From positions 130,719,151 through 130,783,150 of the forward strand of contig NC_092806.1 in the NCBI RefSeq assembly GCF_040954645.1: DNA of 64,000 nt, in the 5' to 3' direction. A program made the position numbers and the translations under genes. This document shows, one piece after another, positions 1-12,400 of this stretch. Positions within the stretch are counted from its first letter, which is position 1; each line of letters opens with the position of its first letter. The notes below the pieces were generated by a model. That model worked only from the letters and a program-made list of their open reading frames with translations, was not told where the DNA came from and ran no database searches. This DNA is from Diabrotica undecimpunctata. Its lineage: Eukaryota; Arthropoda; Insecta; Coleoptera; Chrysomelidae.

Positions 1-1130
1 AAATATGAATAACTACATAGGTTTCACTGGCCGAGAAATATGAGAAACCTCAAAAAAATTGAGTCCATTTAAAATTCACCGTATTAATAATGACATAATT
101 TTCACCCGAAGAAAATCCCGAAAAGTCAACATAATTATAATTAATATAAGGATTATAATAATATAATGTGTAAAAAATTACCTGAAATTTAATTTATAAA
201 ATATAAAGTATTATTACATCATTGATATAAAATGAAAAAAAATATTTCTTCATTTTCCGGGATTTTCCGAGATTTCCGGGGGGTGAAAATTATGTCATCA
301 TTATTAATACTGCGACAGACTATTTCAGCCAAAAAGTAAGTTTTTAGGGTGAATTTCAAATGGACTCAATTTTTCCAAGGTTTCCCATATTTCCCGGTCA
401 GTGAAAACTATGTAGTTATTTCTATTTCGTCGAGCTACCCCAGATTAAAAAAAAGAGGCTTCTATCTGCAATGGAAGCCGAGATAACGTAAATTTTTCGT
501 ACGTGTTTCAATTTGAAGTTCCGATCTCGAAAAAAAAAACGGAGATGAAACAGTTATCCCCTCCACTTTCATATATCGATCTTTCGAAAGTACTTTTATA
601 GCTATAAGTTTCAATATAAAGTTTGGATTTTCGTTCAAAATTTGTGCAAATTTTACTTCTTAATGTTTATAAACAATGGAGATATGATTTTTTTTTAAAT
701 AGTACTTAACTTCGTTCCTATTTGTCATAGAAGATTTTTTTTAATGTGAGTTTTTTTACCAGCTATCCAATGGTTGTACGTACAAGTCTGTAGCTTGAAA
801 AATATAGAAGTTATTACAATAATTGTTTATAAGTATAAAACATACCCCTTTTTCAAACGTTTATTTTGTAAATAATTTCGATGAAAACGCAATATACATT
901 TAACTTCTGAGATAGTTTCAAGTCTTAAAGAATCCTATGAAATTTGCTGAATGTGTCTAGCATCATTAATAGAGCAAGTTCAATAGTTTAAAAATTTAGC
1001 CTCAGGGATAAACACATTAAATAACTTTTAAACTATTTGACCGATTGGGGGGAAATTTCAAAGCTTCAGATATCTGTGAAAAATTTTTCCGTGAAATCGA
1101 TGATTTTTATATAACTAAACTGGGCTATGG
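1..1130 (+). repeat. Palindromic (foldback) repeat, copy A, one arm plus centre
   Basis: Bases 1-125 and about 270-430 are inverted copies of each other around an AT-rich centre. From 430 to about 1130 the sequence matches the arms of the element at 8320-10465, for example TGTCTAGCATCATTAATAGA near 955. The left arm lies beyond the window edge. I see no coding capacity. Confidence 0.75.
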
Positions 1131-1790
1131 TGTTTTAATTACATTTCGGCAATTATAAATCAACCAAGTACGAACCCGATACCTATGTGTTTTAGATCGT
1201 TGTCCTGATAAAACCGGTAATTATTATTAAGAGCGTAGGGGCCAAATTTCGGGCCAATGCTTTTTAAATGCAATCATTTTTTTCGAATCCTGAGAAAACT
1301 AACAAATATTTTCAACAAAGTAATCAAATAATAAATTTTTAATAAGGAGACTATTAATAGAACTTGCAGTTTTGTTCTTAAAAAACAATTAATCTGTATA
1401 GGTATTCAAGAAACTATCTATCAAAACAATCTGTATAATTCGTAGTTAAAATTCTTTGTTCATAAACAAAGCAAACAAACATAGATGCTAACAGCTGATT
1501 TTGACGTTCACCGCTCAATGCAATATCGGTGTTGCCATGCGTTCGATAATTATGGTACATCTACGAAATGCATAGTACAATCTACAATATAGAAACTTCA
1601 TAGTCAAAATATCTGATGCGTACCAAAAATAATTTTAACAACGTAGTGTTTGTTATATATTAGTTTCTATAAAACTAAACATTATCTTCAGTTATACAAA
1701 ATTCTAATATCTCTAAATAGTTGTTTATACATTTAAGATTTGTCTTTAAATTCACACTGCGTTTAATTGCATATTATTAACTGTTTAATT
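1131..1790. other. AT-rich flank, nothing recognised
   Basis: I see no open frame of note, no RNA gene and no clear repeat partner within the window in this stretch. Confidence 0.4.
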
Positions 1791-1792
1791 GA

Positions 1793-2450
1793 TTATGTTA
1801 TTAGATATTTAAAGAAATGTACTCTTGGTTGTGTCATTTGTAAATAGATAAACTTACATGAATTCTTTGGTATTGCTTTAATAAGTTCTTTGTAAGCATA
1901 TGGCTCTTGATTCAGTCCAAAATTACTTAGATTTTTATTGAAGATCTTTCTAAACACGCTACATGCAGGTTTTGAAAATGTTGCATTTAGTTGCAGAAAC
2001 GTAATAGGTTTTACGGAAATCATTTTTTTACGGATTCTTGGTATCTTTCTTTGATTCCTTGTAATTCTTACAAGTCTTATTTAGTCTTTTTCTTTGGTGG
2101 ATTTTGTTGTAGCTCGGCTTGGGGACACATAACTTGACTTAAGCTGGTCAAAATAGCTTTTTGTGGTAACAGGAAGATAAGTCACAGAAATCTCGGTATG
2201 AGGAATATTATTGTCCTCTATGTGTCTGAGTAATATACCTGAGAGTAAAAGTCCCTTAAATTGTAGTTTTAAGGCATTCAATGGTGACTTTGACTTACCG
2301 CAAGACAGCAGTATCCAGTTCGCTCTGAACTGTAGGTTGCTGAACTTAGGTTTTATCTGCTTTTGAATCCATGTCCACTATTTTATCCAGAATCATTTCT
2401 TTTTGTGATTTTTGTGATTTCTTGGTGGACTTTAGAGTCTGCTTTCATCA
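1793..2450 (-). other. Unidentified coding-like stretch upstream of the TMEM86-like gene
   Basis: Two minus-strand open segments (2281-2081 and 2023-1793; 66 and 76 codons from Met) lie close together. The first is open upstream of its Met to about 2350. Their composition (for example TEISVTYLPVTTKSYFDQLK, then NLSNFGLNQEPYAYKEL) looks more protein-like than the surrounding AT-rich noise. I do not recognise a family. They could be exons of a divergent gene, or a decayed transposon protein. Confidence 0.25.
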
Positions 2451-3156
2451 TTTCGCTCAACAGGTACTTAAACATTTTCCTTGCTGCACTACTTAAACTT
2501 ACTATCTTGACCTCATTCCGTTGCTAACCTTGCTAATCACCCTCCACATTTTATATGGGCTTGGGTCCGGGCTTGGAACCGACTGTGGTAACCTCAGAAC
2601 TACTCAATCCACCCCGCAATCACCCCAGGCAGTGTTACAGAATGTTGAATGTACATATTATAGAATGTCGCCTTAGCAATAATATGATTATGCCTACGAG
2701 TCAGAGCCTACTTATATCGAAGTCGCATATGAGTTCATTTTAATAACAAACCAAAAATATCATCAAAAATAAATTGGAAGATTTAGAAAAAATGGCATAT
2801 CTGTATAGTCATCAAAAAAAAATATTCCTACTTTATTTTTGAAGATCAGAAGGAATTCAATCGTAAGATTAACAAGGTCAAGACCGAGGCGTTTCTTTAA
2901 CAATCCAGAAAGGAGACTGATTCGAAACATAAACCTTTTTCTTAGTTTTCTAAGTTACAAAGTTTATATTTTTAAGACATCATTAATTTGGTTGCGCAAA
3001 TAAAGTAATTTATCTACAAACGTGTGGCAACACCGGATAGTTCGTTGTTTTGATCAGTATTCGGCAGAAGGAAAACGCGTTTATATGTGCCGATCAAAAC
3101 AGTTCAAAATAAAAAATCGCTCTAGTTGACCATTAACTTTTAGAAATAAAGTGGAC
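2451..3156 (+). other. 5' flank of the TMEM86-like gene
   Basis: No mobile element is recognised here. An initiator-like TCAGTA at 3054-3059 lies about 100 bases before the start codon, but I find no convincing TATA box. The transcription start site is therefore not fixed. Confidence 0.3.
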
Positions 3157-3177
3157 ATGTCTTCAGTGGCCAAAGTC
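3157..3177 (+). CDS. TMEM86: TMEM86-like exon 1 (7 codons, start)
   Basis: This short first coding exon encodes MSSVAKV and ends at a GTAAGT donor in phase 0. The start is chosen because its seven residues splice in frame onto the exon that encodes the conserved GPKLVPFFK region. The resulting N-terminus has the length expected from vertebrate homologues. The context before the ATG is GGAC, which is acceptable but not ideal. Confidence 0.75.
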
Positions 3178-5391
3178 GTAAGTTACATTAATTTATAGAT
3201 CTTAAATATAAAGTCTTTCTGAGGTTTATTAAACTAGCTTATTATTGAGCGCACACACATGTTTCAATGAACTTGATCTATTTGTAGCTTTGTTACCATT
3301 GGTGGGATTTTGTTTAGGAAATAATCTATTAATTTCTGCCAGTATATTTACTATTTATTGCTTATATAAGTCTTTATTATAGTATACTATAATCTTTACA
3401 ATTTAGCGTAGTTTTTATTATAAATTTTAGCTAAACAATTGCAACTACATATTAATTTAATGAGTAGTGTTTGCTGGCACTTACATTCAGTACAGTACAT
3501 GTGCACCAAATAATTTATTTGGATGTAAGACTTTAAAGAGTGAGTTTATATGTTTTGGATTTAAACTGAATAATTTAGTATTTATTGTATGACTGAAAAT
3601 ACGCAGTTAGCGCAATTTTTTTAGAGATGTGAAACATCTTTTGTTCTATTGCTTTACCCTTTTTCATAAATCAAATTGACGACTTGCGATTCTTAAAATA
3701 TTTTTTTAATTGTCGGGATTTCTCTTCTCTTTCCTCTTTATTCGGTTTTCCTATGTATGAAATATTGTAAAAATGAGATATACTTATACCTTTTTTTGTA
3801 AAATAAAGTATATCGTCCACGTATCGAAGTTATAGCTTTCACAATTAATTTTTATATCCTGTCTTATTTCGTTTCGTTAGAGTCTCTCTGAACAGTACCT
3901 TGCAGTCCATACTGAATAATATCGGTGATAAAATCTTGGCAGCTTTGACAAATTCTCTGTTTTACTATAAGTTCAGTCGCCCTTTGTTGTAAGTATAAGT
4001 TTCTGATTAGTCGTAAACCTTTGTTATCGATTGCATATTCCTTTAATGCCTATATATTTGAAGCAATCTGTGATGTACTTTCTCGTATGCTTTCTCTAAA
4101 TCAATAAAGCACACATCGTTCACAGTATATCTACGTCATGAGCCCTTTATATCAAAACAAGGGGTCCCGCGTCTCAAATCCGCTTCTAAAGCCAAACTGG
4201 ACATTGCTAATAATAATCAATGTACTAAGTAGAAACTGGTGGTAGTATACTGGTACTGGGAATGTGGGAATAGAGGGCAGGTCATTTATACTGTCGATGG
4301 TGACGTAACTTGGAAGAAGGTTGGCGTGGGGGCCAGCGTGGGGATTGGCGCGAATATTTTTGACAGTAGGATTTTGATTGACGGGTGGGGCGGACGGTAT
4401 TTTCTTTGTGAGAGGTCTCCAAGTCGAAGGTAATCGTATGCGGTCATCTCTTTTATTGAGACAATTTTACCTTTTTTCAATTTCTATAGCTTCTCGGATA
4501 ATTCTTGGTTTATAGAAGCGGATGGAAAGCTATGGTTCTGGAGTTTTCAAAATCAATTTTATGACCTGTATGAAGATGATGTTGGCCTAGAACTGAAATT
4601 TAGTCGGAATTGTGAATAGAAATGGAATGTTCATAAATCCTATTTTGGATTCTAAGATTTGTTTGGCCTATATAAGATGGGGCAGTCCGCACAAGAGATG
4701 ACAATTTTTGTTGGGGGTAAATATTGTCTTTATTCCTCTTAATTTTAGAATTTTGTCGATTTTGTCAGCTTTGCTATATGATTTAGTGAGCTGGTAAAAT
4801 GCCTCTCGGTAGAGGCGACGATGTGAAATAACTAGACAAGACATCGCTAGAGTTATGTTCAGTCAGTTTAGTATTGCTACTAATAGATCAATTCCGTTAA
4901 GTTTGTACACCCTTTTGTGTTATAATTTCCTTTATGTTCTCATGTCATTCAATTCCTCTATAGAGTACCAATTCAGTATATCAATAAGTATTTCTGTTTG
5001 ATTTAATCCTAACTTGTTTTAATTTTCTGCAATGTTTTCTTTTTTGTTTCAGATTAGAAGCGTTGGACCCAAATTGGTTCCATTCTTCAAAACCGTAGCT
5101 ATATATTTCGTGATATTCATTCCACAAGATAAACCATCCATATTCAGCGTTATATTAAAATGTCTACCAATAGTAAGCCTAATGTTATTCGTGATACTCA
5201 ATGGGATGAGTTTAGGAAATGAGTAAGTATAAAAATACATGTTTGATCATCTTTAAGATATATAATTTAATTTAAGATAATTGTTGTAATATACAAAATT
5301 GAGTAGTTTTTTATTTCGTGCATTGTTTTCGAATTGATTTTGAGGTAACTGTCAATATTAGCATATGTCAGTTGATGAGAGGAGTATGACG

Positions 5392-5462
<71 letters not shown>

Positions 5463-5478
5463 ATATATATATATATAC

Positions 5479-5541
<63 letters not shown>

Positions 5542-8500
5542 TATAAACAGATTGATTGTATTTAAACGTTTATTACAAAAATTATACACAATAATTTATC
5601 TATAACCTAAAACGAAACTTAGACAACCGAATTAGAGTTATTAAACGTTACGTTTGGTAAGTCCTTGTGTATGGAGTTGAAGCGTAGACATTAAAATTAA
5701 ATACCACGAGACGGCTAGAAGCCTTTGAAATGTGGCTTTATTACAGAATGATCATAATATCATAGACACAACACATTACAATTCGAACAGTAATAAGTAC
5801 CATAAATAGAGAGTTAAAACTTATAACGATTAAGAAAAGAAAGACCTTGTACCTAGGCCACATAATGAGAAATGTCAAATATAACCTGCTACAATTATTA
5901 ATTGAAGGGAAGATAGAGGGCCGGAGCGGAGTTGGCAGAAGAGCCACGTCATGCCTTAGCAATATCAGAACTTGGACGGGCATGAACGTTCAACAATTAC
6001 TAAGAGTTGCGCAGACTAGAGAACATTTTGATATGGTGATCTTAAACCTCCAGTAATGGAGTTCAGTAGTAGAGCATATTCTTTGCTCATCTTCTACTGT
6101 ACAGCCTGCTTAATATTCGGACTAGTTTCTCTTCTGGGCAAGCTAATATTAGGGTATCGTCCGGGTATCTAAGGTTCATGAATCATCCTGGATAAAGCTA
6201 ATGTTAGAGATAAAGGTCTAACTCTAACTTCACTTATATTTATAATTATATAGATATTTGATCAAATTTGTTGTATGTTCTGTTTTATTTTAATAAGTAT
6301 TGTTTTTATCATTATTATTATTACTAATTAGTAAATCTTTATGATTTTTGTTTTACGTTATACCGTTATACCGATAATATTCTTCAGTAACAACTCTCTT
6401 TCTTCGTCATTTGCGCCAGCTAAACTAGCTGTATCTAATTTAATGGTTCTTCTCAATTGTAAGATGAGTATTATGAAGTACTATAGACTTCTTTAAATAA
6501 AAATTTCATTAAATTGAACGTTTTACACTTTTCAATGATCTTATTTTAATTTTTAATCTATGTTTACCTATATAAGTAACCAAATTTGTTAGGATTTAAT
6601 ATGCATTTATATGTTATTTATATTATACAAAAATATTTAACGTCAGTTGTCAAAATAAAAGATTTCTTTAATACGTTAGCTATAACTCTCTTTTAGACAT
6701 AAATTATTTTTTACTGTATTAAAGGATCCTATAATAAAAGCGGTTGTCATCTTATGGTTTCAATAACTCTCTAATCACTATTTTTCTGATCAATTTAATT
6801 TGACTGTATTTATAAAGAAATGCACCAAGTAGAAAATCTAAAATACTGATTTTTTTTGTGTTCAATAAACATTTTTTAATCCCACAATACTACTTACTAT
6901 CTCATAATGATATATCCCATATTACTACTATTATCGATATTAAAAAAACAAGCTATTTAAAGTAATATCTAGCATCGTCGATTTTATTGTCTAATTCTGA
7001 TTAATCTTATCTAGCATGCAGTTATACTAAATTATTGTAAACAGGTTGTAATTTATTTGTTTTAATAAATACTACCACAAAGTACACCAACGTAGAGGTC
7101 AATGCCGTACACAACGCTCATAAAACTTAAATTAAAAACGTAATAAAAACACGAATCGGCGAATCATAAGAAACGATCCCACTGCATTTTGTGACTAACA
7201 CCTTATCGTAAACTATAAAAAATTTACCACTGGAATATTTAGAACGAAACAAAAACAAAAGGTTGCAGTAACAAAGCCAGAGGAAAAAATTTAAAAGATA
7301 TTTAGCACCTCTCACCAGATTAGGATCGTAAAATGCACATAATTAAAAAATGATGTACAATTTCTATGTAAATTGAGAACAAGAGTCTTTAAGGCGGGTA
7401 CACATTTGCGAGCAGAACTGTTCGCGAACCGTTTGTGAACGCTATATTCGTTAATGTGTACGGCAGAAAAAACCGCTTGCGTACTGTTTCATCGTGACTC
7501 GTCGCGAACCAAATTGTTGCGGTTTATTTCACGACTTCAAAGGAAGCTCGGCTTTCAGTTTGGACGGTGCTTACTAGACGCAGCGAACATTTTTATTGTG
7601 TCATCAAATCGACATTGTGTGAATGACGTGTTCCTTCCTAGAGAGACGTGAGAAAACAGTAAACTGATTATTGTCATGGACGTATAAATAAAGATAAAAT
7701 CTTTATTTATACGTCGATGATTACTGTACATAATTTTATTTTTGTTAAACAAGCAAAAACAGGAACATAAATCAGTACCCAAATTATAAATAAAATGAAT
7801 CATTTCGCACATGTTTGTTCGTTGTTGGTTTGTCGCTTTCCACGGATCGAGATAAGTATGATGAAGATTATAGTACGATGTAGAATATTTTTCAAGGATC
7901 TGTACGCGTACTGTACGTATACCGTTCGGCTCGCATATGTGTACCCACCTTTAGAAAGTTTCAAATATTGACAGGTTAGATAGACATACAGTCGCGTATT
8001 CATTATAGTTATTAATGTTACCTAATCTAATCCTATATTATAAGACATAATCCAATAGTCCCAAAATATTTTTTTAAGTCGTGTAAAATTTGCTAGTCTT
8101 TCAAATACGAAAAAATATTTTGTTTACGAGTAATACTTTAACACTTCCACTGCCTAAGCTATGTAGTCTAAGTGGCACAAAGGCCAATTTTTTTTGTCAC
8201 AATATTTTAAAAATAGCATAAATTACTTTTTTAAGGTAAATTAAAACACAGAAATTATAACGTTCATATTTTTTTTACAAAAGAACGCTTATAAGTGGCG
8301 CTGGACCGAGCTATAGTGTCTGATGCTTTTTAGACCAGTCTGGTTATGCAAAAATCATCGATTTCACGGCAAAATTTTTCGCAGATATCTGAAACTTTCA
8401 AGCCATAGGTGGGGGTTACTAGATGACAAATAGATGAAAAAGTACTCGTATTTTTACCTTACGTTTTTTTAAACAATAATTTATGGTCACAATTTGATTT

Positions 8501-9439
8501 TTTGTCTATAAGTTTTTTCCCTTATATTTTACATAAACAATATTTATATCATTTTTTTAAATCAAGAATATCTTTATTTTTCCGTTTGTTGCATTAAAAT
8601 TGATAAAATAATTTACGGAGATATTTGCAAAAAAGCAGTTTTTTTGCACTAATTTAAATTAATAAATTTTATTAATTTTTTTATTAACAAAATAAAATTA
8701 ACCCCCTAACCCCCTTCTTCGGTCAAATAGTTTAAAAGTTATTTAATTTATTTATCATTTAGGCTAAATATTTAAACTATTGAACTTGCTCTATTAAGGA
8801 TGCTAGACACATTTAGCAAATTCCATAGGATTCTTTAAGACTTAAACTATCTCAGAAGTTAATGCATATTGCGTTTTCATCGAAATTATGTACAAAATAA
8901 ACGTTTGAATAAGGGGTATATTTTTTAATTATAAACAATTGTAATAACTTTTATATTTTTCAAGCTACAGACTTGTACGTACAACCGTTGGATAACTGGT
9001 AAAAAAACTCACATTTAAAAAAAACCTATGACCAATAGGAACGAAGTTAGGGACTATTTTTTAAAAAATCATATCTTCATTATTTATAAACATTAAGAAG
9101 TAAAATTTGCACAAATTTTAAATGAAAATCTAAACTTTATATTGAAACTTATCGCGAAGGTACTTTCGAAAGATCGGCATAGGAAAGTGGAGGAACTTCA
9201 AATTGAAACACGTAGGAAAAATTTACATTATATCGGCTTCCATTGCAGTTACAAGCCTCTTTTTTTAATCTGGTGTAGAAATATGGGAAACCTCGGAAAA
9301 ATTAAGTCCATTTAAAATTCACGTAAAAACTTATTTTTTTTTAATTTGCTGGAATAGTCTGTCGCAGTATTAATAATTTCACCCCCCCCCCCCTACCCTC
9401 CCCTTCCCCTCCCCCCGGAAATCTCGAAAAACATATGCT

Positions 9440-9495
<56 letters not shown>

Positions 9496-12400
9496 TCAAT
9501 GATGTAATAATACGTATATATTTTATAAATTAAATTTCGGGGGATTTTCCGAGATTTCCAGGGGGTGAAAATTATGTCGTCATTATTAATACTGCTAAAG
9601 ACTATTTTAGCCAAATTAAAAAAAAGTAAGTTTTTACGGTGAATTTCAAATTGACTCAATTTTTCCGACGTTTTCCATATTTCCCGGCCAGTGAAAACTA
9701 TGTAATTATTCATATTTCGACGAGCTACCCCAGATTAAAAAAAAAGAGGCTTCTAGCTGCAATGGAAGCCGAGATAATGTAGCCTGAGTATGAAAAATAT
9801 AGAAGTTATTAAAATGGTTTATAAGTAAAAAACATACCCCTTTTTAAACGTTTATTTTGTAAATAATTTCGATGAAAACACAATATGCATTTAACTTCTG
9901 AGATAATTTAAGTCTTAAAGAATCCTATAAAATTTAACTAAATGTGTCTAGCATCATTAATAGAGCAAGTTCAATAGTTTAAATATTTAGCCTCAGAGAT
10001 AAATAAATTAAATAACTTTTAATGGGGGGGGGGGGGAGTAATTTCGCACAAATTTAAAAGAAGGTAATTCCTTGAACAAACATTTTACTTTGTTAATAAA
10101 ACAATTAATAAAATTTATTAATTTAAATTAATGAAAAAAAACTGCTTTTTTGCAAATATCTCTATTATCTATCAATTTTAATTTAAAAAAACGGGAAAAT
10201 CAAGATATTCTTGATATAAAAAAATGCTATAAATATTGTTTATGTAAAATATAAGGGAAAAAACTTATAGAAAAAATCAAATATTGTGACCATAAATTAT
10301 TGTTTAAAAAAAAACGCAATGTAAAATACGAGTGCTTTTTCATCTATTCGTCATCTAGTAACCCCCACCTATGTCTTAAAAGTTTCAGATATCTGCGAAA
10401 AAATTTTCGACCGTTTTTTTTTTTAACCAGACTGGGCTATTTGACACTCAAAGCATCCAAATCAGTTCTGAAATTTAATTAGAATTAAAAAATTTAATTT
10501 GATTAAATAATTTTATTTTTAATTAAATAATCTATTTATTGGATGATTATATAAATACAAATAAAACGCAAAATACACATAAAAGAAATAAAATTTTATA
10601 CAAAGAGAACAAACATCGAAATAAAAATCTAATTATGGGTTATAAAACTGCAATTTAGATCGGGCGAAAAGATCGGGTTCGTTACAAAAAATATTCTCAT
10701 GAGATTTTTTGCATAATCGCTTTCGTGAGATACCCCAAAATAAGGTTCAAGAGGTCGCCTAAGCGAAAAGTTGTTCAAATTTATTTAAACAATTTTTTTT
10801 TAAACAAATTGTAACAATCATTTTTTTCGACCCGAACAATTTTTTTTTTCAATTTTTTGGATGATTCTAAACAAATCTTGTAGTTTTTCTGTAAACTTGA
10901 ACGTTTTCGAGTTCGAGAAAACTGAGAAAAACACGAAAATTGCAATTTTCAAGGCTCAAAAACATCAGTAAAAACATTATTTTTGAATTCACCAAGAACC
11001 TAAATTCAAGTTTAAACCTTGTTCTATATTTTCCGATAAGCATTTTGGACATATTTCATTTTAAAACATTGTTTTTTAATTGTTAATGAATCGCTTATGA
11101 CAGGACGACGGATGTTCGGGCTGCGGCGTGCATAAGAGAGAGAAAGAAGATCTAGGACACAAATTTTTATTATGCAATTCTCATTGTACAACTGAGAGCC
11201 TGCTCTGCCATACGCGCTGTCTAGAACATGTCTCACATTCATAAATCGTATTTGTACGCTTTTATGTTGCTTCATACACATTTTGCACCTTTTTTTTTAT
11301 CTGTTTATTTCCTTTAATATGTACTCGTTTTCTTAGCTGACGTTCACGTTTATGTGTTAATTATGGAGTATATTTTAGTAACGGGAGGCAATAGCTGTTT
11401 TATAATATACAACCTATAAATAAAAATTAACAAAAAAGGATACACAAAATGAGATATGCTAAATTAAAATCGAATGATAAACAAAAAAGTTACTGCAAAA
11501 TTAACAACAAAATCGATGTTTTTAAATATTGTTAATAAATTTTTTATTATTTATTAAAATTTGTTTAAATTTACCTGAATTTGATGGTCCTAAGGTATGT
11601 TTACACGTATCCAGTAGCTGACGCCAGTCTCACTGGTAAGCCAGTGCTTGGGACAGCGCTAAACAGTCACGTTTACACCTATCCAGTAGTTGGTGTAGTC
11701 TCACTAGCACGCTAGTTTCTACTTGGCGAAGTCAGTCATTTTTTGCACCCTTTAAAGGTACGCCAGCGACTAGAACGATGTGTTTGCACATGTCTAAAAC
11801 CGCTAGCGCGGGGTCAGAGGAGACGCGAACGATACCACTAACATAAAAAATCTGTATCAGACCTATAATGTTCTTTGGAACAGAAGCAGGAAAACAACAA
11901 TAAAACCCAAAGTATAAGTAAAGATTTTCTTCTTCACGTGCCATATCCTCTAAGAAGGTTGGCAACCATCATGGCAATTCGCACTTTCGACGCCGCTGCT
12001 CTAAAGAGGTCAGCAGAAGTGCAGTTAAACCAAGCTCTCAAATTATTCAACCAGGAGATGCGTCTTCTTCCGCGACTCCTTCTACCCTGTATTCTTCCTT
12101 GCATTATTAATTGCAACAAGTTATAACGCTCGCCCCTCATGACATGTCCCAGATATTGCAGTTTTCTGACTTTAATTGTATTTAAAACCTCTTTATCTTT
12201 TCCTCTTTATCTTTATCTATAAGTATAGATACTACTACTATAGTAAAGATACTAACAGCAATATTAGAAAAAAAAAAGAATAAAAACATCATCGAGGAAT
12301 AATGCGGCGTACAAGATGTAGGGAAATGGGGTAGACAAAGACTAATAGAATGGTACAAACATGTAAAAAGGATGTAGGATCACAGGCTACCAAGAATTGC

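Noticed and set aside
5032..5052. MFSFLFQ as an alternative N-terminus for TMEM86-like exon 2
   Set aside because: These bases are the pyrimidine tract and acceptor of intron 1. Exon 1 at 3157-3177 gives a better fit to the family.
5267..5565. Open frames of repeating Tyr-Ile on both strands
   Set aside because: They are translations of a (TA)n microsatellite. The same holds at 9393-9713, 39143-39506 and 57832-58035.
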